From the NCBI RefSeq assembly GCF_014199215.1, contig NZ_JACIJC010000002.1, forward strand, positions 496,001 to 560,000: 64,000 bases of DNA. The letters are read 5' to 3'. This stretch comes from Sphingobium boeckii. GTDB taxonomy: Bacteria > Pseudomonadota > Alphaproteobacteria > Sphingomonadales > Sphingomonadaceae. Both the position numbers and the translations under genes were made by a program. Position 1 is the first letter of the stretch. Each line of letters starts with the position of its first letter. The notes below the pieces were generated by a model. It did no database searches, had not been told where the DNA came from, and saw nothing but the letters and a program-made list of their open reading frames with translations. Positions 27,129 to 36,152 of this stretch are shown here, in pieces.

Positions 27129-27403
27129 ACGCGCCACAGCAGTCCGATCGCCTCAAGCTCCGCCAGCCGCGCCGCGATGATCGTCGCTGCGTCTGCCGGA
27201 TCGAATTCATGGGCGATCGCCAGCCGCGCGACGATCCCGGCCGCGTCCGCCGGTCCGGCCGCCAGCGCTTCCAATATCTGCGGTATGGGTTCGCAGACGA
27301 GATGCGTCTGCCCCGAAGGCCGGTGATGGATCGCATCCAGAGCATCCAGGGACACCCGCCGCCGCGCTTCGGGCGGATCGGCCGCATACAGGATCGCCGC
27401 CAT
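27125..27403 (-). CDS. PqqD-like small protein (HPr-rel-A system type)
   Basis: This 92-residue protein begins MAAILYAADPPEARRRVSLDALDAIHHRPSGQTHLVCEPIPQILEALA and ends with a helical AATIIAARLAELEAIGLLWRV. The length and the SGQTHLV...ILEAL pattern match PqqD-type peptide-chaperone domains, which bind leader peptides in peptide-modifying pathways. The start is set by the 10-base gap after the upstream gene. The open frame extends further upstream into the Tat-protein gene. Its stop codon overlaps the kinase start. No radical-SAM enzyme is present, so this is not a PQQ-type pathway. Confidence 0.75.
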   Translation of the reverse strand: MAAILYAADPPEARRRVSLDALDAIHHRPSGQTHLVCEPIPQILEALAAGPADAAGIVARLAIAHEFDPADAATIIAARLAELEAIGLLWRV

Positions 27404-27413
27404 CAGCGGAGCT

Positions 27414-27812
27414 TCAGCGCCGTGGATTCTGCAGTGATGCGTAGCAGGTGAAGCCGCTCTGGCCGATCTGCAAACGACGGATATAATTGGTATAGGCCTG
27501 GCTGCGCTGCGGATCCGCACCCGGCAGCGAACGCCCCCGCAACGCCGCTTTCACCTGTTCCCCGGCAAACGGGCGCGGCGAAGGCGGGAAGGCACCGGGG
27601 GTGTTGGGCGGAACGAGCTTGCCTTCCGCAGTGATGTAATTGCTGGCGCGGCCCGCATCGGGCACCGGGATCTGGCAATTGAGCACTGAGCCCGCCGTCT
27701 GCGCCAGCGCGGGACGGATCGAGACGACCGCCGATGCGGCGACCGCACCCAGCATCAGCGCACGACGCCGCGTGCTGCCTGCCTCTGCGTCCTTCTGATC
27801 GCGCTCGCTCAT
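27414..27812 (-). CDS. Tat-signal small exported protein, possible cassette client
   Basis: This 132-residue protein starts at ATG 27812 with AAGGTGAG upstream. The N-terminus carries a twin-arginine signal (STRRRALMLGAVAASAVVSIRPALA), with cleavage expected near residue 37. The mature part of about 95 residues is Pro/Gly/Gln-rich and has exactly two Cys, Cys46 near its start (VLNCQIPV) and Cys123 near its end (GFTCYAS). They may form a disulphide or be modified. The gene is first in the operon with the PqqD-like protein, kinase and nucleotidyltransferase. I do not recognise the family. A folded, exported product of the cassette is the simplest reading. Confidence 0.65.
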   Translation of the reverse strand: MSERDQKDAEAGSTRRRALMLGAVAASAVVSIRPALAQTAGSVLNCQIPVPDAGRASNYITAEGKLVPPNTPGAFPPSPRPFAGEQVKAALRGRSLPGADPQRSQAYTNYIRRLQIGQSGFTCYASLQNPRR

Positions 27813-27942
27813 CGCTCACCTTTATCATCGAACGGTTACCATATCGGAAAAGCTGCAGCGCCACGACGGCGTTAACCCTGAAAGAAGAGTGTAACAAATT
27901 TCCGCGCGCGAAAGCCATGATTTGCGATTAAGGAGCACGCCC

Positions 27943-29151
27943 ATGCAGCCTGCCCCTTCCCCCTGGACCATCGCCGCCGCCATCGTGGTCCTGATCATCG
28001 CGGTCGCGGGGCTCGTGCTGGGCGCCACATGGGAAGCCGCGCTGATCTTCCTCATCGGCGGCTGGGGCGCGGTGCTGCTCGCGATCTTTCCGTTGCTCAG
28101 TCATGCGGATACCGATGCCGTCACAGCGCCACAGCCCTCCAACGCGGCAGCCCTGCAGGATTATCTCGATGCGCTGTTCGATCCGGTTTTGCTGGTGAGC
28201 GAAAGCCGGGTGGTCGCTGCGAATGGCGCAGCGAAGCTGCTGCTCGGCAATCACATCATCGACGAGGATGTGCGCACCGCCATCCGCCATCCCGCCGTGG
28301 CCGAGCATCTGGCGAGCGCCGAGCGGGAAAGGCCGGATCGCGGCATCGAACTGGTCGGCCTCGGCACCCGCGATCAGCGCTGGCTGATGCGGGTCGCTGA
28401 AACGGGCCAGGGACTGATGCTCGTTCACCTGATCGATCGCAGCATGGCACACGCGGCGGAACGAATGCGTGTCGATTTCGTGGCCAATGCCAGCCATGAA
28501 TTGCGCACGCCGCTGGCCGCGATTCTGGGCTTTATCGAAACGCTGGGGGATGATGATGCGGGCGGCGATGCGGAAACCCGCAATCGCTTTCTCGGCGTGA
28601 TGATGAATGAGGCGCGCCGGATGCAGGGGTTGGTGGATGATCTCATCTCGCTCTCGCGGATCGAGGCGGACAAGCATCGCGCGCCCGATGACGCGGTGGA
28701 TCTCGCCGGCCTGATCGGCGAAGTGAACCGCGTCGTCAAACAGGGGCCGGGCGGCAAGGACCGCGAACTGATCGTGACGATCGAGCCCGATGTGGCCGCT
28801 GTGGCGGGCGACAAGGGGCAGCTCTCGCAGCTCCTCCACAATATCGTGGGCAATGCGATCAAATATGGCCGCGCGGGATCGCCGATTCGCATCTCCATGG
28901 CGCGATCGGGCGCGAACATGATCCGCCTAGCGGTGCAGGACGAAGGCGATGGAATCGAGCCCGCGCATCTGCCCCGCCTGACCGAACGGTTTTACCGGGT
29001 CGATTCGGGCCGCAGCCGCGCGATGGGCGGCACCGGCCTTGGCCTGTCGATCGTGAAACACATTGTGGAGCGTCACCGCGGGCGGCTGGATATCACCAGC
29101 ATTCCGGGAACGGGAACCACGGTCAGCATCATGCTGCCGACAGCGCCCTGA
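27943..29151 (+). CDS. phoR: PhoR-type sensor histidine kinase
   Basis: This 402-residue kinase starts at ATG 27943 with AAGGAG upstream. Two hydrophobic segments (about 8-28 and 32-53) anchor it, and a PAS-like region follows (LDALFDPVLLVSESRVVAANGAA). The HisKA domain has phospho-acceptor His185 in FVANASHELRTPLAAILGF. The ATPase domain has NIVGNAIKYG, DEGDGIEPAHLPRLTERFYRVD and GGTGLGLSIVKHIV. It opens the phosphate regulon and is divergent from the HprK-related cassette. A weak Pho-like repeat lies at 27878-27895 (CTGAAAG-N4-GTGTAAC). Confidence 0.94.
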   Translation: MQPAPSPWTIAAAIVVLIIAVAGLVLGATWEAALIFLIGGWGAVLLAIFPLLSHADTDAVTAPQPSNAAALQDYLDALFDPVLLVSESRVVAANGAAKLLLGNHIIDEDVRTAIRHPAVAEHLASAERERPDRGIELVGLGTRDQRWLMRVAETGQGLMLVHLIDRSMAHAAERMRVDFVANASHELRTPLAAILGFIETLGDDDAGGDAETRNRFLGVMMNEARRMQGLVDDLISLSRIEADKHRAPDDAVDLAGLIGEVNRVVKQGPGGKDRELIVTIEPDVAAVAGDKGQLSQLLHNIVGNAIKYGRAGSPIRISMARSGANMIRLAVQDEGDGIEPAHLPRLTERFYRVDSGRSRAMGGTGLGLSIVKHIVERHRGRLDITSIPGTGTTVSIMLPTAP

Positions 29152-29164
29152 CTTGCCGCAAGCG

Positions 29165-29193
29165 CTGTCATAAAACTGCAATCATTTTGCAAC
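29165..29193 (+). promoter_or_regulatory. Pho box with three 11-bp repeats, upstream of pstS
   Basis: The direct repeats CTGTCAT, CTGCAAT and TTGCAAC begin at 29165, 29176 and 29187, giving an exact 11-bp period with four-base spacers. This is the expected PhoB half-site arrangement. It lies about 70 bases before the pstS start, where a PhoB-activated promoter would sit. A 6-bp hairpin (29230-29247) lies in the leader. Confidence 0.85.
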
Positions 29194-29260
29194 AAAAGGC
29201 TCAAGACTCGCTGCTAGGGCGAGCGCCAGGCAGCCGGTCCTGGCTGCAATGGAGATCCAG

Positions 29261-30307
29261 ATGTTCAAGACTTTCGCCCTCGTTGCCGTGAGCGCGCTTG
29301 CCCTGTCTGCCTGCGGCGATCCCGCCACCGGCGGCGCTGGCGGTGCACGCGATCAGGTGAAGATCGTCGGTTCATCGACTGTCTACCCGTTCACATCCGC
29401 CGTGGCCGAAACCTTTGGCCGCAACAATCCGGGTTTCAAGACCCCCGTCGTCGAATCGACCGGCACGGGTTCGGGCATGAAACTGTTTTGCGCAGGCGTC
29501 GGCGCGGGCCATCCCGATATCGAAAATGCGTCGCGCCGCATGAAGAAATCCGAGTTCGAAGATTGCCAGAAAAATGGCGTGAAAGACATTGTCGAGGTTC
29601 AGGTGGGCATCGACGGCTTGGCGCTGATCGAATCCAATGCAGGCCCGAAAATGAACCTGACCGTGGAGGACGTTTACAAGGCGATCGCCGCCAATCCCTA
29701 TGGCAAGCCCAATGCGGCCAAGACCTGGAAAGACGTGAACCCCGCGCTTCCCGCGATCGCGATCAAGGTCTTCGGCCCGCCCTCCACATCGGGCACGCGG
29801 GACTCGCTGGCCGAACTGATCCTGGACAAGGGCTGCAACAAGAATCCGGAGATGGAAGCGCTGAAGAAGAGCGATGCCGACAAGCATAAGGACATTTGCA
29901 CGAAGGTGCGCGAAGATGGTGCCTATGTGGAATCGGGTGAGAATGACAATCTGATCGTCCAGAAGCTCACCGCCAATCCCGATGCGATCGGCGTATTGGG
30001 CTACAGTTTCCTCGAGGAAAATCTGAAGGATGTGCGCGGCATCGCGATAAACGGCGTCGAGCCGACTTATGAAACGATCGCCGGCTTCACCTATCCCGGC
30101 GCGCGCGCGATGTTCATCTATGTGAAGGGCGCGCATCTCACGGCCATTCCCGGCCTGAAGGAATTCCTGGCCGAATATGCCAACGCCTGGACCCCCGGCG
30201 GCTATCTCGCCAAGCGCGGCCTGATCGCCTCGCCTGACGCGATCCGCGCCAAGAATGCCGAGATCGTCCAGAAGCTCACCATGATGACCGGTGCCGATCT
30301 GAGCTGA
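29261..30307 (+). CDS. pstS: phosphate-binding lipoprotein PstS
   Basis: This 348-residue phosphate-binding protein of the high-affinity Pst transporter starts at ATG 29261 with GGAG upstream; a shorter-spaced ATG at 29249 is less likely. The signal segment ends at a LSAC lipobox, so the mature protein is lipid-anchored. The binding domain shows KIVGSSTVYPFTSAVAETF, VESTGTGSGMKLFC, and GPPSTSGTRDSLAELIL. The gene follows phoR and a three-repeat Pho box. A stable hairpin after its stop codon may keep its mRNA more abundant than that of the permease genes. Confidence 0.96.
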   Translation: MFKTFALVAVSALALSACGDPATGGAGGARDQVKIVGSSTVYPFTSAVAETFGRNNPGFKTPVVESTGTGSGMKLFCAGVGAGHPDIENASRRMKKSEFEDCQKNGVKDIVEVQVGIDGLALIESNAGPKMNLTVEDVYKAIAANPYGKPNAAKTWKDVNPALPAIAIKVFGPPSTSGTRDSLAELILDKGCNKNPEMEALKKSDADKHKDICTKVREDGAYVESGENDNLIVQKLTANPDAIGVLGYSFLEENLKDVRGIAINGVEPTYETIAGFTYPGARAMFIYVKGAHLTAIPGLKEFLAEYANAWTPGGYLAKRGLIASPDAIRAKNAEIVQKLTMMTGADLS

Positions 30308-30319
30308 TACCACTGACAC

Positions 30320-30355
30320 CAATGCCGGGCGGAGATCGTCTCCGTCCGGCCATTG
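30320..30355 (+). terminator. intercistronic hairpin between pstS and pstC
   Basis: A 12-bp stem (30324-30335 with 30339-30350, one wobble) is extended by CAAT/ATTG beyond a single bulged base. No T-run follows, and pstC begins 35 bases later. A role in stabilising the upstream pstS message, or in partial attenuation, fits its position. Confidence 0.65.
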
Positions 30356-30389
30356 CCCTTTGCTTTACTGAAAGGCTGGAAACAGCGCC

Positions 30390-31778
30390 GTGTCTCTGCT
30401 CGCCATCCTTTTCCTGGTTCTCGGTCTCGGCCTGATCTCGTGGATCAGCGCTCGTATGCGCGCATCGCGCTTCGTGCGCGGCGTCGGCTCCGATCGTCCG
30501 CATTCGCTGCCATCCTATCACGGCTGGTATGTCGGGCTGTGGGTCACCATCCCCGCGCTGCTGTTCCTTGCTGTCTGGGCGTCGGTTTCGCCCGGTCTGA
30601 TCAGCCAGGCTGTGCTGGCGACGCCGGGCGCGGCAAATTTGCCGGCATTCGGCATGGAGCGCGCCGCGGTGCTCTCCGAAGCCCGCGCCATTGCCACCGG
30701 CGCAGTGCATGGCGGCTTCCACGCACAGGCGGCATCGCTCGCGCCGGCCTATCGCACCGCGATCATGCACTATGGCCTGATCGGGGCGGCAGTCACGCTG
30801 ATCCTCGCTTTCGCCGGCGGCGCGTTCGCCTTCACCAAGGTGCGCTCCGATTTCCGGGCACGCACGCGCGTCGAGCGTCTCGTGATGGGCGCGCTGCTGA
30901 TCGCCTCGCTGATCGCGATTCTTACGACGATCGGCATCTTCGGCTCGCTCGTGTTCGAATCCTGGCGTTTCTTCAACATGGTCTCTCCGCTGGAATTCCT
31001 TTTCGGGACGCAGTGGAGCCCGCAGACGGCAATCCGCGCGGATCAGGTGGGATCGTCCGGCGCGTTCGGTGCCGTGGCGCTGTTCTGGGGCACGATCTTT
31101 ATCGGCGCGATCATCGCGATGATCGTGGCCATTCCGCTTGGCCTGATGAGCGCGGTCTATCTCACCCAATATGCCAAGCCCTCCACACGCCGCTGGGTAA
31201 AGCCGATCCTGGAGATTCTCGCGGGCGTGCCAACCGTCGTCTATGGCTATTTCGCGGCACTCACCGTGGCACCGGCGCTGCGGGATTTCGCTGTGATGAT
31301 CGGGATCAGCAACGCCTCCTCCGAATCCGCGCTCGCTGCAGGCATCGTGATGGGCGTGATGATCATTCCCTTCGTCTCCTCCATGGCCGATGATTCGATT
31401 GCCGCTGTGCCGCAGTCGATGCGCGATGGGTCGCTCGCAATGGGCGCCACGCCTTCGGAGACGATCCGCAAGGTCTTGCTCCCCGCTGCGCTCCCCGGCG
31501 TGGTTGGTGGTGTCCTGCTCGCCGTCAGCCGCGCGATCGGCGAGACGATGATCGTGGTGATGGCCGCTGGCCTCGCCGCCAATCTCACGCTCAATCCCTT
31601 CGCCAGCGTGACCACCGTGACCACCCAGATCGTCCAGCTTTTGACGGGCGATCAGGAGTTCGAAAGCGCCAAGACGCTCGCAGCCTTCGCGCTCGGCCTG
31701 GTGCTGTTCATCGTCACCCTGCTGCTCAACATCGTCGCGCTCCGCGTGGTGAAGAAATACCGGGAAGCCTATGACTGA
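30390..31778 (+). CDS. pstC: phosphate ABC transporter permease PstC
   Basis: This 462-residue inner-membrane permease starts at a GTG. It is longer than E. coli PstC (about 320) because of an N-terminal region with three hydrophobic segments and a linker, as seen in other alphaproteobacteria. The core binding-protein-dependent transport domain includes AIPLGLMSAVYLTQYA, ILAGVPTVVYGYFA and an EAA loop (GATPSETIRKVLLPAALPGVVGGVLLA). It overlaps pstA by 8 bases. Both form the channel for phosphate import with PstB. Confidence 0.95.
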   Translation: MSLLAILFLVLGLGLISWISARMRASRFVRGVGSDRPHSLPSYHGWYVGLWVTIPALLFLAVWASVSPGLISQAVLATPGAANLPAFGMERAAVLSEARAIATGAVHGGFHAQAASLAPAYRTAIMHYGLIGAAVTLILAFAGGAFAFTKVRSDFRARTRVERLVMGALLIASLIAILTTIGIFGSLVFESWRFFNMVSPLEFLFGTQWSPQTAIRADQVGSSGAFGAVALFWGTIFIGAIIAMIVAIPLGLMSAVYLTQYAKPSTRRWVKPILEILAGVPTVVYGYFAALTVAPALRDFAVMIGISNASSESALAAGIVMGVMIIPFVSSMADDSIAAVPQSMRDGSLAMGATPSETIRKVLLPAALPGVVGGVLLAVSRAIGETMIVVMAAGLAANLTLNPFASVTTVTTQIVQLLTGDQEFESAKTLAAFALGLVLFIVTLLLNIVALRVVKKYREAYD

Positions 31779-33060
31779 GCTGGCCGCCATGACCCCGGTG
31801 CCCACCGCACCCAAGCGCATTCCGACCGATTGGAAGAGCGATCTGATGCAGCGCCGCATCCGCAAGCGCTACGCCTCGGAACGCCGGTTCCGCTTCATCG
31901 GCCTCGCCGCGGTGTCGCTCTCGGTCGCGTTTCTCGCCTTCCTGCTGATCACGATGATCGGCAATGGCGCGCGCGGCTTCACGCAGACGGATATCCGCCT
32001 TCCCGTGAACTTCGCGCAGACCTCGCTGATGCTGGATCCCACTGCGCTGACGGGGCCGAATGCGGAGGCCGCGCTGGCGGCCGCCAATATCCAGGGGGCC
32101 ACTGAAGAAGCCGCCGTAGCCGCCTTCGGGCCGGACGGTGCCGATTATATCTCCGACGGTGCCTGGCTGTCCGTGCGCGCCGCTATCCGCAAGGATCCGG
32201 CGATCCTGGGCAAGACGGTGGATATTGCGGTTCCCGCCTCCACCCATATCGACATTGCGGCCAAGAACGGCGCTGACCCCGAAATTCGCGCGGCCTATCA
32301 GAAGCTGGAAGCCACCGGACGGCTCAGCACCGGCTTCAATCTGAACTTCCTCACCGGATCCAATTCCAACGATCCCACGCTGGTGGGCATCTGGGGCGCG
32401 TTCAAGGGATCGCTGCTCACGATGATCGTCACGCTGCTGCTGGCCTTCCCGATCGGCGTGCTGGCGGCGCTGTATCTGGAGGAATATGCCCCGCGCAACC
32501 GCTGGACCGATCTGATCGAGGTTTCGATCAACAATCTGGCGGCTGTGCCCTCAATCATCTTCGGCCTGCTGGGGCTTGCCGTCTTCCTGAACGTGATGCA
32601 CCTGCCGCGCTCCGCCGCGCTCGTGGGTGGCCTCACGCTGGCACTGATGACGATGCCCGTTATCGTCATCGCCGGGCGCAATGCGATCAAATCCGTCCCC
32701 CCCTCGATCCGCGACGCGGCGCTGGGCATCGGCGCATCGCCGGTGCAGGTGGTGTTCCATCATGTGCTGCCGCTCGCCCTGCCCGGCATCCTGACTGGCA
32801 CGATCATCGGCATGGCGCGCGCGCTGGGCGAAACCGCGCCGCTGCTGATGATCGGGATGCGCGCCTTCATCCCCGCCCCGCCCGCGGGGATCACCGATCC
32901 GGCGACCGTATTGCCCGTGCAAATCTATCTCTGGGCGGATGAAGTGAGCCGTGGCTTTGTGGAGAAGACCTCCGCCGCGATCATCGTCCTTCTTGTCTTC
33001 CTGCTCTCCATGAACGGGTTGGCCATCTATCTTCGCAACAAATTCGAACAGCGCTGGTGA
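31771..33060 (+). CDS. pstA: phosphate ABC transporter permease PstA
   Basis: This 429-residue permease has the conserved core [38 protein letters not shown] and an EAA loop ([23 protein letters not shown]). A periplasmic insertion of about 130 residues follows the first membrane segment; E. coli PstA (296) lacks this. Long PstA forms are common in alphaproteobacteria. It overlaps pstC at its start and the possible GTG of pstB at its end. Confidence 0.95.
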   Translation: MTELAAMTPVPTAPKRIPTDWKSDLMQRRIRKRYASERRFRFIGLAAVSLSVAFLAFLLITMIGNGARGFTQTDIRLPVNFAQTSLMLDPTALTGPNAEAALAAANIQGATEEAAVAAFGPDGADYISDGAWLSVRAAIRKDPAILGKTVDIAVPASTHIDIAAKNGADPEIRAAYQKLEATGRLSTGFNLNFLTGSNSNDPTLVGIWGAFKGSLLTMIVTLLLAFPIGVLAALYLEEYAPRNRWTDLIEVSINNLAAVPSIIFGLLGLAVFLNVMHLPRSAALVGGLTLALMTMPVIVIAGRNAIKSVPPSIRDAALGIGASPVQVVFHHVLPLALPGILTGTIIGMARALGETAPLLMIGMRAFIPAPPAGITDPATVLPVQIYLWADEVSRGFVEKTSAAIIVLLVFLLSMNGLAIYLRNKFEQRW

Positions 33061-33068
33061 TTGGAAAC

Positions 33069-33833
33069 ATGACGACAAACCACAAGATGATCGCGCGCGA
33101 CGTCTCCGTTTTCTACGGCGACAAGAAGGCGATCGACAGCGTTTCGATCGATGTGGACATGGAGAATGTCACGGCATTCATCGGCCCGTCCGGCTGCGGC
33201 AAATCCACCTTTCTGCGCACATTGAATCGCATGAACGACACGATATCGATCGCGCGTGTCGAAGGCACGATCGAGCTGGATGGCGAGGATATCTATGCCT
33301 CTGGCATGGACGTGGTGCAGCTTCGGGCGCGGGTCGGCATGGTTTTCCAAAAGCCCAATCCCTTCCCCAAATCCATTTACGAAAATGTGGCCTATGGGCC
33401 GCGCATCCATGGGCTGGCCGCGGGCAAGCCGGAGATGGATCAGGTGGTGGAGAAATCGCTGCGCCGTGCCGGCCTGTGGGACGAGGTGAAGGATCGGCTT
33501 CAGGATAGCGGCACCGCGCTTTCGGGCGGCCAGCAGCAGCGCCTGTGCATCGCGCGCGCCATTGCGGTGGATCCCGAAGTGATCCTGATGGACGAGCCCT
33601 GCTCGGCGCTCGATCCGATCGCCACCGCCAAGATCGAGGAACTGATCCACGAATTGCGCGGCCGCTATGCCATCGTGATCGTGACCCACAACATGCAGCA
33701 GGCCGCCCGCGTTTCGCAGCGCACCGCGTTTTTCCATCTCGGCACGCTTGTGGAATATGGCGAAACATCTGAAATCTTCACCAATCCGCGTCAGGAAAAG
33801 ACGAAGGATTACATCACCGGCCGTTACGGCTGA
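33069..33833 (+). CDS. pstB: phosphate ABC transporter ATPase PstB
   Basis: This ATPase of about 254 residues drives the Pst importer. Walker A is GPSGCGKST (39-47), the signature is [14 protein letters not shown] and Walker B is [24 protein letters not shown] carries the switch His. The ATG at 33069 has TTGGA nearby. A GTG at 33057 that overlaps the pstA stop codon is an alternative that adds four residues. Confidence 0.96.
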   Translation: MTTNHKMIARDVSVFYGDKKAIDSVSIDVDMENVTAFIGPSGCGKSTFLRTLNRMNDTISIARVEGTIELDGEDIYASGMDVVQLRARVGMVFQKPNPFPKSIYENVAYGPRIHGLAAGKPEMDQVVEKSLRRAGLWDEVKDRLQDSGTALSGGQQQRLCIARAIAVDPEVILMDEPCSALDPIATAKIEELIHELRGRYAIVIVTHNMQQAARVSQRTAFFHLGTLVEYGETSEIFTNPRQEKTKDYITGRYG

Positions 33834-33844
33834 AGGAACGCAAT

Positions 33845-34552
33845 ATGGCTCAGGGCACCGAACACACGATCAAGGCATTCGACGATGACATCGGCCAATT
33901 GCGCGGACTCATTTCCGAAATGGGTGGCCGCGCCGAAGCCGCACTGACGGCCGCGATCGAGGCGCTGGTCAAACGCGATAACGAGACCGCGAGCCGGGTT
34001 GTGATCGAAGACAAGAAGATCGACGCGCTTGAAACCGAAGTGGACAAGCTGGCCGTGCGGGTGATCGCATTGCGCGCGCCCATGGCGGACGATCTGCGTG
34101 AAGTCGTCGCCGCGCTCAAGATCGCGGGCGTGGTCGAGCGGATCGGTGATTATGCCAAGAGCATCGCCAAACGCGTGCCGCTGTTCGAAAGCCGCCGCAT
34201 GATCGAGCCGATCTCGTTGATCCCGGCCATGGCCCGGGTGGCGACCGAGATGGTGCATGACGTGCTTGACGCCTTTGCCGCCCGCGATGCCGAAGGCGCG
34301 CTGCGGGTGATCGAACGGGACCGCGAGGTGGACGATTTCTACAATTCGATCTTCCGCACGCTCGTCACCTTCATGATGGAAAACCCCAAGACCATCGGCG
34401 AAGCGGCGCATCTGCTGTTCATCGCCAAGAATATCGAGCGGATCGGCGATCACGCCACGAATGTAGCCGAAATGGTCTATTTCGCCGCCACCGGACATTA
34501 TCTCGCGGACCGCGAGCGCGGGGACAATCCCGCCGATCCCAACGAAGGGTAA
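33845..34552 (+). CDS. phoU: phosphate transport regulator PhoU
   Basis: This 235-residue helical protein has two PhoU repeats (around residues 15-105 and 118-210). Typical stretches are LRAPMADDLREVVAALKIAGVVERIGDYAKSIAKR and LLFIAKNIERIGDHATNVAEMVYF, which carry metal-binding acidic residues. PhoU links the Pst transporter to PhoR and keeps the regulon off in high phosphate. It lies 11 bases after pstB and five before phoB. Confidence 0.96.
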   Translation: MAQGTEHTIKAFDDDIGQLRGLISEMGGRAEAALTAAIEALVKRDNETASRVVIEDKKIDALETEVDKLAVRVIALRAPMADDLREVVAALKIAGVVERIGDYAKSIAKRVPLFESRRMIEPISLIPAMARVATEMVHDVLDAFAARDAEGALRVIERDREVDDFYNSIFRTLVTFMMENPKTIGEAAHLLFIAKNIERIGDHATNVAEMVYFAATGHYLADRERGDNPADPNEG

Positions 34553-34557
34553 ACCCC

Positions 34558-35253
34558 ATGGCACGCGCAGACATGCTGCTGGTCGAAGACGACGCCGCGC
34601 TTGCGGAACTGCTGATCTACACGTTCAAGCGCGAGGATTTCGCGGTTCGGCACACGCCCGATGGCGAGGAAGCGCTGATCCTGGCGCAGGAATCGGCGCC
34701 CGATATCGTGCTGCTGGACTGGATGGTGGAAAGCCTGTCCGGCATCGAGGTCTGCCGCCGTCTGCGACGCGCGCCCGAGACCGCGAACGTGCCGATCATC
34801 ATGCTGACCGCGCGCGGCGAAGAAGAGGATCGCGTCCGCGGCCTTGATACCGGTGCGGATGATTATGTGACCAAGCCCTTCTCCCCGCGCGAACTGGTCG
34901 CGCGCGTCGGTGCCGTGCTGCGTCGCGTGCGCCCCGCGCTGGCGGGGGAATCGCTCAGCTATGCCGATCTGGAAATGGATACCGTGGGCCATAAGGTGAA
35001 GCGCAATGGCGATGTTGTGCCGCTCGGCCCCACTGAATTCCGCCTGCTCAAGCATTTCCTGGAGCATCCGGGCTGGGTCTTCTCGCGTGAACGCCTGCTG
35101 GATTCGGTCTGGGGTCGCGATAGCGAAATCGAACCGCGCACTGTCGACGTGCACATCCGGCGTCTGCGCAAGGCGATCAACGCCGGCGGCAAATCCGATC
35201 TGATCCGCACGATCCGCTCGGCTGGCTACGCGCTGGATACCGACGCGGCATAG
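34558..35253 (+). CDS. phoB: phosphate regulon response regulator PhoB
   Basis: This 231-residue OmpR-type regulator has a receiver domain with phospho-acceptor Asp54 (VLLDWMVESLSG), the acidic pair in LLVEDD and the conserved Lys in DYVTKPFSPREL. The C-terminal winged helix (about 130-228) contains EFRLLKHFLEHPGWVFSRERLLDSVWG and TVDVHIRRLRKAI. It ends the operon that begins with phoR, a reversed order compared with the usual phoBR pair. It should bind the CTGTCAT-type repeats found upstream of pstS and of the TonB receptor. Confidence 0.97.
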   Translation: MARADMLLVEDDAALAELLIYTFKREDFAVRHTPDGEEALILAQESAPDIVLLDWMVESLSGIEVCRRLRRAPETANVPIIMLTARGEEEDRVRGLDTGADDYVTKPFSPRELVARVGAVLRRVRPALAGESLSYADLEMDTVGHKVKRNGDVVPLGPTEFRLLKHFLEHPGWVFSRERLLDSVWGRDSEIEPRTVDVHIRRLRKAINAGGKSDLIRTIRSAGYALDTDAA

Positions 35254-35262
35254 CCCCGCCGA

Positions 35263-36108
35263 TCAGCCGGCGCGAGCGCGCACAAGCCAGCAGGCGGCGG
35301 TAAAATGCGCCATGCCGGCTGACATGTAACGCGCATAGGCCTGCAGGATCGCGTCGGACACGGTGGCGCGCAGCGGGTCCGCCAGATCGGGAAGCCGCAC
35401 GCCGACCCGCCCCATGCCCAGCGCATAAGTGTGCAGATCCGCTTCGGACAGGGCGCAGGGCACATCGAGCGGCTGGATGTCGATATCCAGCCAGGCCCCC
35501 GACAAAATCCCGCGAACGCGCGCGGCATCGGCGAAGGCGAATTGGCCTGGCGCGGTTGCATCCATGACATCCAGTTGCGGCAACCAGCGATCAGCCGCCC
35601 GCTCCGCCGCGGTCATGAACGGATTTTCGTCGCGTCCGCGCCAGGCAATGAAGGTGAGGCTGGCTCCCGGACAAACGGCGCGGCGAAGATTGGCGAACGC
35701 CGCTTCCGGATCATCGAAGAACATCACGCCGAAACGCGAAATAACCCCATCGAAGCCTTGTGGCTGAAACGGGTGCGTTTGCGCATCGTCCGCGAGGAAT
35801 GCGGCGGCGATATGCCGGGCCTGCGCACGACGGCGGGCGGCTTCGATCAGCGGCAGCGATATGTCCACGCCCGTACAGTGGCCAGAGGCTGCCAGAGACT
35901 GGGCCACCGCCAGCGTGGTCGCCCCCGCGCCGCATCCGATATCGAGGATCTGCGATGCGCCACTATCCTGCGCGATCTGCGTCAACATATGTTCAAAGGG
36001 CAGGAACAGCCGATCGAGCAGGGCTTGTTGCGCCACCCAGGCCGCACCGGCGCGCGTGTTCCATAATGCCGATTGTGCCTGATTGGCTTGGGTTGATGAG
36101 GCTTTCAT
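35263..36108 (-). CDS. class I SAM-dependent methyltransferase, MerR-linked
   Basis: This 281-residue methyltransferase has motif I QILDIGCGAGATTLAVA, then CTGVDISLPLIEAARRRA and DGVISRFGVMFFDDPEAAFANLRRAVCPGASLTFIAW, as in UbiE-like enzymes. The substrate is unknown. It is divergent from a MerR-family regulator with a SoxR-like palindrome and TTGACC in the gap, so it is probably under MerR control. It ends nine bases from phoB, convergently. Confidence 0.85.
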   Translation of the reverse strand: MKASSTQANQAQSALWNTRAGAAWVAQQALLDRLFLPFEHMLTQIAQDSGASQILDIGCGAGATTLAVAQSLAASGHCTGVDISLPLIEAARRRAQARHIAAAFLADDAQTHPFQPQGFDGVISRFGVMFFDDPEAAFANLRRAVCPGASLTFIAWRGRDENPFMTAAERAADRWLPQLDVMDATAPGQFAFADAARVRGILSGAWLDIDIQPLDVPCALSEADLHTYALGMGRVGVRLPDLADPLRATVSDAILQAYARYMSAGMAHFTAACWLVRARAG

Positions 36109-36152
36109 GCCGATTCTCCTTGTCTAGACGAGCAGTCCGCCGCACATTGCCA

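Noticed and set aside
27878-27895. Pho box before phoR (CTGAAAG-N4-GTGTAAC)
   Set aside because: Only one of the two half-sites is good. Too weak to call on its own.
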